Both the position numbers and the translations under genes were made by a program. Below, piece by piece: positions 60,801 through 64,000 of a DNA stretch of 64,000 nt (position 1 is the stretch's first letter; every line of letters starts with the position of its first letter). This stretch comes from Owenia fusiformis (lineage: Eukaryota > Annelida > Polychaeta > Sabellida > Oweniidae). Under the pieces are notes generated by a model. It made no database searches. It was not told the origin of the DNA and saw only the letters and a program-made list of their open reading frames with translations. The stretch spans positions 17,799,375-17,863,374 of the forward strand of contig CAIIXF020000005.1 of assembly GCA_903813345.2 (NCBI GenBank). The letters run 5' to 3'.

Positions 60801-60881
60801 CTCATTGCTACATATACCCTGAATGGCAGAAATTAATGCAGCGTCAAATGGATCTTGAGCCAGTTCGAATGGAGTTACCAT
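36880..60881 (-). CDS. ASB: Ankyrin repeat and SOCS box (ASB) protein, six exons
   Basis: ASB proteins are substrate adaptors of elongin B/C-cullin-5 ubiquitin ligases. The exons (minus strand) are 60818-60881, 59052-59231, 38656-38780, 38183-38291, 37680-37802 and 36880-37409. All joins keep phase and give 376 residues. The first two exons encode a start methionine, PFELAQDPFDAAL and an N-terminal region ending YACSLCYAMDQG. The following exons encode ankyrin repeats (NESTPLHCAVRSKH, YGKTALHLACRTKQS, ATPLFEAVFAGCPAAVQLL, LTPLDYAV). Residues 318-376 form a SOCS box, with BC box SLRSCCRITVRRTL and cullin-5 box LPLPRLL. The four 3' exons are secure. The two 5' exons rest on phase, splice signals and ankyrin-like continuity across a 20.3-kb intron, so they are less certain. 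That intron holds two plus-strand units. Confidence 0.82.
37855..37960 (-). repeat. Reverse-oriented copy of the 3985-4101 repeat family
   Basis: On the minus strand the landmarks ggtgtttggcattcagtgtc and aacaaatggcaggtggtgac are clear. It lies in the ASB intron between 37802 and 38183. Confidence 0.6.
40407..41933 (+). CDS. cGLR: cGAS-like receptor / Mab-21 nucleotidyltransferase, split by one in-frame TGA
   Basis: cGAS-like enzymes make cyclic or linear nucleotide second messengers, usually feeding STING signalling. The ORF is intronless up to a TGA at 41169-41171 and continues in the same frame to 41933. The N-terminal part has the nucleotidyltransferase signature RRGSSYSRAKILWPDEYDFI (G85-S-S, E98, D100). 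The third acidic residue is D240, in TDIDLCFAIEG. The second part (SEHWKKF, SSYDINMVLLQHQQTC) fits the helical half of Mab-21 proteins. No zinc-ribbon cluster like that of vertebrate cGAS is seen. An in-frame TAA just upstream of the ATG supports the start. The TGA may be a nonsense mutation, an assembly error, or lie in a 45-nt intron (41168-41212) whose removal gives an uninterrupted protein of about 493 residues. The gene lies antisense in the ASB intron. Confidence 0.85.
41168..41212 (+). other. Candidate 45-nt mini-intron removing the in-frame stop
   Basis: The sequence starts GTGATG, has a T-rich tract and cgtaac, and ends TGTGCAG. Splicing joins GG to T (glycine) and keeps the reading frame while removing the TGA. 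Forty-five bases is near or below the usual lower size limit for animal introns. Confidence 0.35.
41934..43797 (+). other. Non-coding stretch between the cGAS-like gene and the giant ORF
   Basis: AT-rich 3' flank is followed by a GC-richer patch near 42610-42670 containing cgccgggacgtcataaagtc. A fragment (tggcagaaaaccatctcccc, about 42881-42900) closely resembles part of the 420-bp tandem unit near 57477. The 5' end of the element carrying the giant ORF may lie here, but I could not define a terminal repeat. Confidence 0.45.
43798..51423 (+). CDS. Giant composite ORF (2541 aa): SGNH-like, repeats, zinc clusters, DDE-like and FEN1/XPG-like domains
   Basis: One uninterrupted ORF starting at a good Kozak ATG (gacaATGG). 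Residues 1-220 look like an SGNH/GDSL hydrolase: GDS 34-36, GAN 81-83, D193-x-x-H196. A Pro-rich linker follows, then 22 copies of an 11-residue repeat (SGTQSDTTTSH, about 465-706). Two Cys clusters follow (CPICSRR..CICRACEPKVC near 840-885; CKLC..CQKC near 970-1030). A central region carries SVDNVGKD (~1343), VVGDGKTYDH (~1722), PWPGDWHILKNFG (~1750) and AFDEAHESC (~1971). This pattern recalls DUF6589/DDE-type transposase-like proteins, so D, D and E there may be catalytic. The C-terminal part resembles FEN1/XPG/PIN-like nucleases: YIIDGMSFLY (~2227), EGDSRIWFHV (~2379), KDTDSFMIGLP (~2401), SSGCDYVSSFKGFSK (~2471). The domain calls are inferred from motifs only. A mobile element protein is most likely. 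Confidence 0.8.
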   Translation: MAALRLSQNEITKFEVSKKFMSSLSNNHLINIIGDSMVKLLPGHHGSSPFSFPGQTINQIRCTPHFSRLARESDILIFHFGANNISTGQRFDTSSSSPSYSSSLCGEMEEAIDNALLLNPSLLILLSGQLPRGSDKFGNISDSVINRQNRTSSKFNYWCDVGSERWSQVSFVNQWDSFITPENHINSKGLAHDGHHVNATGAALMYTNIASALMNNLHSSLPLSPPVPPTPPTPSPSLPEDDPEAWPVLSSIFTSMQFINILSFIERKTPIFPTPPIPPTPKTSHHRHSFKTSSRPRQNKYKKNNKKHERHPPNITDQACPSRKITSYCNPKYNSSPKFQPKKSTLLIFPDDQKKASALIEKISSQILIPPFEAVTYNPNKLTDFSEFEMPSKFSALDLDEQDTSTEITFQKYCSPRHTKNKTKKHLKAWKSKNRKRRCRGSGFTLKKSPSCSSKTLCSLYDSTSGTQSDTTTFHSGTQSDTTTYHSGTQSDTTTSHSGTQSDTTTFHSGTQSDTTTSHSGTQSDTTTSHSGTQSDTTTSHSGTQSDTTTSHSGTQSDTTTSHSGTQSDTTTSHSGTQSDTTKSHSGTQSDTTTSHSGTQSDTTTSHSGTQSDTTTSHSGTQSDTTTSHSGTQSDTTTSHSGTQSDTTTSHSGTQSDTTTSHSGTQSDTTTSHSGTQSDTTTSHSGTQSDTTTSHSGTQSDITISDITEPTVSSTFTCILSTASKSLTYCSSIKIFHVGKLIDFTAMYIKCQFRLRLVSGKFLECNDIIDISKNPTVNIFICGLGGMKRLFVSPSSPGSSSSPEGQVTPNKLLSSPQTPKSSTPKSTRKSKIPGHGKDCAEICPICSRRILRSFHLINKPDDVIKIALSKFPSLTVYSCICRACEPKVCSFDHLIPMKKNKSETVCLFNTSDNVCEPGNLTCSQKFSLEDIKLYCDANDISIDISIFNEHSLCKKHYMNLYHFLSSMKCKLCSSLFTSHHGLNKSKRFSPYYCILKSFVHDKQLNVEIDLDNQQNLLCQKCFSSLSVYINENYNISNIGSISDKFLHNITEEFKHEVSENKDHDFCLYKTFVYIATRLLKDHAILFVEISTFYYNLVSSYSLDEAQSLNRVMLLNSIKEKFGNILVVKSNSSSQRGGALLCRLGFDPLHTLHVSLCDMYFSKSENQNAKKSDPLFETACLLNKKIKDQIKKILLLQKTGQINLEKIQLLEFAEEYFDPLLWNFLFTMLHGCKTNHIDENVLMLQCSDSSSPGSPNNHLVRNDLQLFNTFSSLLFAQNPQCKNPLPMILSDFLSKFTEDSSLCHSVFNSFGASTSKITFKRFQSSIAKKIDEEGPELCGDSAYFISVDNVGKDKKNCRGRADNTSKRNEMTTVQLGIPQPFKIILSSDEKTSFSRECIFTTHGNFFKILDIVCDNFTLPRCLVIILLDSLIKCERLNGSPLLDSLISLENNLTTLMHSTIEATLLKEQIFFDQINDKFPFVKELLASVFLTGMPLNIYERSSESILVKKASIMPNILKNNVPINLLFDKKHSLFLPLIDFTCLHSGNSFLNISYLDSKTFDPLQVFRPDLSIQKLFNVESPLHDFLPEPRRTSMELIPSVSSTLIDSKRELLDHTLLSNSVSLQYFFPTSVEKEIGSLFSTHFFNYCLTKFSYFDNNSEESSIEKSPDVLKPFLAKFSPKNTITSKIIYLSVLDKHADKEETIKYILDLYHESLEIGIRQKYLIVVGDGKTYDHLVKIKNKYTKDYDFVLPWPGDWHILKNFGSSLMKIYSSAGLTELAHLFYKGNSAIVVTSALSFAKTHNFIMQVWEAMYRLLIEIFLTQRSIENTKCQLSSDSIKDIVLESLSLSSNDESYIPNFVALFDKLSGLEDDFHNFCDKMGELDENWLFWCRFVFKDAFTYIGFYFAMRSGNFDLRNYFLKSMAPYFHITNSTFYYRLIPLHLSDLQSFPTSIIDHFRISCSVSISGTFYNQLAFDEAHESCINKDIKRVIGLSMENTVQNIKYMHFRSLVHKNLLSQLPRSDETSNIYSEQDTSFKKIQEGNIQAILTKLSESELFLTRPYQSDIIISPLRHIFSKYEADLDQKTSLLNFHQKSHELYTAFIKCHILKDQSAKSVPRTKYTLKTFEIKKPSSHSLKKQLNDQSKVVKCLKKQIEISQSSFKPCENIHTVSPYPLSICNTICDKKGKITQVTAFKNSKSVTKSFFEKRYKDCCPPIFHYGALPLSFEPKVYIIDGMSFLYSSRPYKDFHVNFLTYVNKIYSKLISMKIQIHIVFDIQESELITPKIIERNLRDSGAVDITRENITETDILPSNFDTFLKNRRNKRLFVNFFGETILKLHSNNPSSPISMFVSGCFSDPTECFSCFKGNVSKNDLFSCNIDEGDSRIWFHVSLCEEKDILIFSKDTDSFMIGLPHISNLNKNIFINIGGSKAISEVFIHMNILFQNISNDYSLQSMDASGIGRTIQTVFISSGCDYVSSFKGFSKSFVFETFFKNCDFICGKDSVKANLGSLCNTSCEDSDLGFLAFMRLIVFFLLDVNQHFTI
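45190..45915 (+). repeat. 33-bp coding minisatellite, 22 copies
   Basis: Twenty-two in-frame 33-bp units encode SGTQSDTTTSH with few changes (first Ser to Phe or Tyr in early copies, one Thr to Lys). The last unit is diverged. The unit length keeps other frames open on both strands, which creates long spurious antisense ORFs. Confidence 0.95.
51387..51393 (+). promoter_or_regulatory. UUUUUUA slippery heptamer in -1 frameshift register
   Basis: T8A at 51385-51393 is read as TTT TTT TTA in the giant ORF, giving the canonical X XXY YYZ site T TTT TTA. The -1 frame directly downstream continues the conserved protein (ACT AGA TGT AAA ...), while the zero frame stops 30 bases later. Loss of one T from a T9 run would look identical, and only a weak stem (gtaaa/tttac) follows. 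Confidence 0.5.
51393..51755 (+). CDS. -1 frame continuation of the giant ORF (conserved WLPTADAL region)
   Basis: This frame is open from the slippery site to a stop at 51753-51755. It reads RCKSAFYDLISDENP, then RERWLPTADALAFHW, then LNDWGWLVVDG and ITWDSAEN. The order resembles the segment that follows FEN1/PIN-like domains in uncharacterised invertebrate element proteins (LPPT-x-DAL, then GW and DG motifs). It is therefore probably the continuation of the ORF, separated by a -1 shift. Confidence 0.65.
   Translation, partial: TRCKSAFYDLISDENPVSLFNHLCKPHNPPFDNHTTWLSLIREKNAMRDYRERWLPTADALAFHWKRSCWVSQVWFQCLNSVVYYPSLNDWGWLVVDGEVSITWDSAENMNKVNETVLFL
51746..52045 (+). CDS. Second-shift continuation: CXC-like cysteine-rich tail with acidic C-terminus
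   Basis: A further -1 shift near 51746-51755 leads into VKGCSCKKDPFCSGNCGCKN and CGPTCLCKGGVNCKNP, a tesmin/TSO1-like CXC arrangement that probably binds zinc and DNA. A Ser/Asp-rich acidic end (NTDDSSSDDDSDFSA) follows. The shift is not on a recognisable slippery site, so decay or sequence error is likely. Confidence 0.6.
   Translation: MSLVKGCSCKKDPFCSGNCGCKNRPGGCGPTCLCKGGVNCKNPVNLTKIKEDTNDKSLLEDEDNSDCENNNEMNGLLFQDDILFNTDDSSSDDDSDFSA
52230..52235 (+). promoter_or_regulatory. Candidate polyadenylation signal of the giant ORF
   Basis: AATAAA about 185 bases after the end of the cysteine-rich tail. Confidence 0.4.
52265..53290 (+). repeat. ~96-bp minisatellite, about ten copies
   Basis: A unit of 95-97 bp carries the landmarks atgtcctcacttcaacttgt, gccatcttttacttaaatat and ttctaaacctgttatg. 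It repeats at 52301, 52398, 52494, 52589 and onward to about 53200, and the array decays at both edges. It follows the 3' end of the giant ORF directly. Confidence 0.92.
53291..56450. other. Largely featureless intronic sequence
   Basis: AT-rich sequence without a supported gene. Short open frames here show no family resemblance. Confidence 0.5.
56860..58260 (+). repeat. ~420-bp tandem array, about 3.3 copies
   Basis: A unit with tggcagaaacccatctcccc, tatccgtaaggcttgaaaac and gtgggaaaccgat repeats at 57051, 57477 and 57897 (spacing 426 and 420). A partial, more diverged copy starts near 56870. The last two units are nearly identical, which implies recent duplication. Confidence 0.88.
59268..59526 (+). 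repeat. 26-bp minisatellite, about ten copies
   Basis: The unit gcagtaaatgcgatggtatg plus atcaca is repeated with single-base variants. It lies in the ASB first intron, about 37 bases from the exon at 59052-59231. Confidence 0.92.
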
Positions 60882-61062
60882 TTAATGAGGTAGCCTAAGT
60901 TAGCAGTATCGCGGCAGTATCAATAGTATAATAACGTCATTTGAAAGGGCAATAAAGTTAATTTGAACATAACTGTATTCACACTCTATTAATTCTGAAC
61001 AAAGTCAACATTTCACCTGTGGTATACTTGTCAACACTACCCCTGGTAATAGAAGTAATGTG

Positions 61063-61070
61063 TGACGTCA
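61063..61070. promoter_or_regulatory. Palindromic CRE (TGACGTCA)
   Basis: A full CREB/ATF-type site sits in a locally GC-rich patch (acggcgggtcgtagc) about 180 bases upstream of the ASB start codon. It also lies upstream of the candidate plus-strand gene at 62829. A divergent promoter is inferred. Confidence 0.45.
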
Positions 61071-61371
61071 TAACGGCGGGTCGTAGCAATGGCGGATCAT
61101 TAAATGAATAATCGAAAAATCTTGGTTAGTTTTCATGTTTGAATCTAAATAGAGCCCTCAGAGCAGGACAATATCGACAAATACACCCTTTAGGGCTAGG
61201 CACAAAAACTTTTGAACCATATTTCAACTGATTACTTATAATCTGATTATATATCTAGTATATGTAACATTAAAAAGGCCTTAAAACTCCATTGTGTGAT
61301 TATTATTATTATTATATCTTGGTTACCGCCATATTTGGCGAGCAATACCTCATTGGTATATTCCGTATTTT

Positions 61372-61617
61372 ACGTATTTTACACTCGAAGATAGAGCCAG
61401 AAACCCCTCCTTGGAGGAGCCCTGTGTTCTTTTATGTGCACAGGTACACAGACATACAGGTACACACCACAGCCTTTTATACGAGTCGTGAACCACTCAG
61501 TCAAACACCCAGAATTACATAACGCACAAACAAACTTGTCTGAACCGGGAATTGAACCCGGGGCCAAGCGATATTGGTAACCTTGACTCTCTCTGCCACT
61601 GAGCCATAGCGGGTGGG
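61372..61617 (-). mobile_element. tRNA-derived SINE
   Basis: On the minus strand the head carries a perfect A box (TGGCTCAGTGG) and a B-box-like GGTTCAATTCC within a T arm CCGGGTTCAATTCCCGG. A non-tRNA body follows, ending in a gtaaaatac repeat. The acceptor arms do not pair, so it is not a functional tRNA gene. Confidence 0.8.
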
Positions 61618-62828
61618 TGATACATATTAGAAAATGTGTAAGCTAAGTTAGTCTGAAAAGGAAGATATATAATGACATATGAAACAGAAAAAGATAGGAT
61701 GAGCAACTTTTGAAGTTTTTGTATTTTAGAGATATGTTTAAACTAAGATAATGCTCTCCATACTCTATAATGTAGTCTATTATATCATTTTAAAAATAAA
61801 GTAAAACGATACATGTACAAGTACATGTAATTTTAAAGGACTGTGGATACTCTATTATAAGGCTCTACTATCAAGCAATTAGTTTCCAAAAATAAATAGA
61901 CTTAGCCTCAGGCATTATCAATACATGTCCTGTATTGGCAAATGTCAAGTTACTTTTTTCAACAACACTTTCACATAGTAAAACCATCCACCCTGTACAG
62001 TATTGAACACCCTTCAAAAAATGAACACTTTTTAAGAGCCTCGTTTTCCTCTAATAATGACACCCATCATTCATCTGAAATGAACACTCTGGTTCAAACT
62101 ATCTGTTAGATCTCAAAGGTGTTCACCGTATAGAGGTGTTGCTGTACATATTCTGTATTGTATTTAAACACATGTTCATTCTTCTTATAAAAATATGGAA
62201 ACAATTAGAAAATATAAATTCTTACTATGAAATGTTTAGGAAGAATAATTCAAATTAATAGGCAATTACTTGAGTTAATTACTCAAGTTATTTCTGTTAT
62301 CTCATCTGTATTTAAAGCTTAAGGAAATGTTCAGAGATAAATGGTAGCAGTTGCCAAGGTGACTCAGATCCTGAACTATTCCAAACTGATAGAATGATTC
62401 TTCTTTTGATAATTGTGAATTCCCCATGCATGAAATGCTATAATGAGATTGCTAAATGCTAATTTCATACAGATCATCTGATGTGCATATTATAGAATAG
62501 TCTAGATATTCTTTTAGCTTACTGTATAATGACATCCATATGTGTACAGTAAAACCTATGCATTTTGAACATTTTTTCCCAAGAAAAAACATTCAGTATT
62601 TGTAGGTGTTCATTACAGTGAGGGTAAATTATACAGAAGTCAATAGAATATGTGCAGAGGAAGGGTGTCTACTAGAGACAGGTGTTCACTAAGACAGGTT
62701 TACGAGAGTATGAGAAAATAATAAATTTTGGGTATAAATTATACTTTTGATCAGTGTTTTTATCAATGTAGTTTTCTCACCAGTTTTTCTTTAAGTTCTT
62801 TGTATGTATATTTTTCATCACAGTTATA

Positions 62829-64000
62829 ATGAAGTATACTTTAAAGAAAATAGTAGCATCAGAAGGTAAGCTCACGTTTTACATCAGGGTCAAATATCAA
62901 TTAAGGGATCTAAAATATTTCAGTTTGGCTTACTCGTTAAATATCAAATAAAACATTAACTTGATTAATATTTAGTTCATTTGAGATTTCTCAAGTATAA
63001 TATACTATAGGCTGGGTGAGCTTATTTGAATGGGAGGTCTCTAATTTGTCTCATAAATTCAACATCATTCATGAATTTGTTAATCATTTATCTTGATTAT
63101 TCAAAAGTAAAATTTGATTTTTGCCCAAGGCTAACATTCAACCTTTCATCTGTATGCTCATATATGTTCTGTATTCAGCGTCAGGATATAAAAATTATCA
63201 AGGTTTCTATTATTATTCACAAATACACTGTACATGTTTTAGATGTGTATTTGCTCTGCTAGAGCATGCATTTTACTGATACATTTTCTCTCACTGCCAA
63301 GTTTTATTATTCCAAAAGTAGATTTTCGTTTAATGTATTATGGTCAACCATAATAGAATTGAAATCATCTTTCAACAAAATTTGATAGATATCATGTAGA
63401 AAGAGCAGTGGTCTCCCCATGTCACTTTTATCAGGTGGCCCCAGCCCCCTACTTGAAACCAAATGCTACCCAGTTGGCACCCTGCACTTCAACTGATTTG
63501 AAAAATGTGTGAAGTAAGCAGTCACCTGGAGAGCACCGATTTTTGTGAGCACTGATTTTTTTAGACTTGAAAAATTGCACCCAGTTAAAAAAAATTTGGG
63601 GGGAGACCACTGAAGAGTGTTCAGCTTTTGGCTGTATAAATTCTATGATTGGTTTAAATTAATTGATACCAGTAAAACATTTCTATCTCATTTAGCTACA
63701 TGAAATAGGAGATAAAAACATACAAATCTGTGTTTTCGAAGAGGAATTACAAAAAACTAAGTTGTTGAGCTCTTAATCTCTTACTTGCCTGTACCTCACA
63801 AAAGGGATCAAAATATTTTTGGCGATATAAATAAATAACGAATTTTGCCTGATTACAAACCATATTGTTGTAAGGAACCTTATAAAATGTTAAGTCCTTT
63901 TTATATGAGATAATATTCAAGCTGACAGGTGCATTATAAAAATATCAGTTGGTATACTATATGATATTATGTATTCTTTTCAGCTGGCTGGGACAAAATG
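62829..64000 (+). CDS. Probable first coding exons of an unidentified gene (continues beyond window)
   Basis: A start-containing exon (acceptor tttttcatcacag, ATG at 62829, donor after 62865, GTAAGC) joins in phase 1 to a sequence beginning at 63984 after gtattcttttcag. The product so far is MKYTLKKIVASE then AGWDKM, cut by the window edge. Eighteen residues are too few to name a family. The evidence is two good splice sites, matching phase and a start codon. A non-coding first exon near the CRE at 61063 is likely. Confidence 0.42.
63406..63612. mobile_element. 207-bp hAT-like MITE, copy 2
   Basis: Perfect terminal inverted repeat cagtggtctcccc / ggggagaccactg. It shares end type and length with 27390-27595. 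A partial aagag duplication flanks it. Confidence 0.75.

Larger units (their letters stand above)
60882..62828. other. Region between ASB and the next plus-strand gene
   Basis: It contains a candidate shared promoter with a CRE (61063-61070), a tRNA-derived SINE (about 61372-61617) and short MITE-like gtgttcac repeats near 61990-62150 and 62550-62705. No other gene is seen. Confidence 0.55.

Noticed and set aside
61541-61617. Possible minus-strand tRNA gene
   Set aside because: A and B boxes and the T arm are good, but the acceptor stem does not pair and a SINE body follows.

Overview
The window is AT-rich, intron-rich animal DNA. It has spliced genes with standard GT-AG junctions, one apparent minor-class AT-AC intron, polyadenylation hexamers, a tRNA-derived SINE, many MITE-like elements and several minisatellites. 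The gene set (voltage-gated calcium channel alpha2/delta, a VWA-serine protease resembling complement factor B, a cGAS-like/Mab-21 nucleotidyltransferase, an ankyrin-SOCS-box protein) and the repeat style suggest a marine invertebrate, probably a lophotrochozoan such as a bivalve mollusc. The species cannot be fixed from the sequence alone.

Layout. (1) 68-32286, plus strand: the 3' 22 coding exons (748 residues) of a calcium channel alpha2/delta gene, ending in a hydrophobic GPI-type tail. Its intron at 9175-16722 begins with a 45-bp minisatellite built from the exon-intron junction itself. The same intron contains, on the opposite strand (11115-16273), a complete nine-exon secreted VWA-trypsin-VWA-like protein. 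The intron at 28428-28938 has perfect U12-type AT-AC signals. (2) 32287-36879: a convergent intergenic stretch with MITEs. (3) 36880-60881, minus strand: a six-exon ASB-type E3 substrate adaptor (376 residues). One of its introns is 20.3 kb long and hosts two plus-strand units. The first is an intronless cGAS-like receptor (40407-41933), interrupted by one in-frame TGA that a 45-nt mini-intron could remove. The second is a giant composite ORF (43798-51423, 2541 residues) with two frameshifted continuations to 52045, whose domains suggest a mobile element. (4) 60882-64000: a palindromic CRE, a SINE and the probable first coding exons of another plus-strand gene.

The most unusual unit is the giant ORF. 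It combines an SGNH-hydrolase-like domain, 22 copies of an 11-residue repeat, two zinc clusters, a region resembling a DDE/RNase-H-like (DUF6589-type) transposase, a FEN1/XPG-like nuclease domain and, after two -1 shifts, a CXC-like cysteine-rich tail. The first shift lies exactly on a canonical UUUUUUA slippery heptamer. The cGAS-like and VWA-protease genes are probably immune genes. Both lie antisense inside introns of unrelated host genes. All exon models were built by eye from splice signals, phase continuity and family resemblance; no database search was run.
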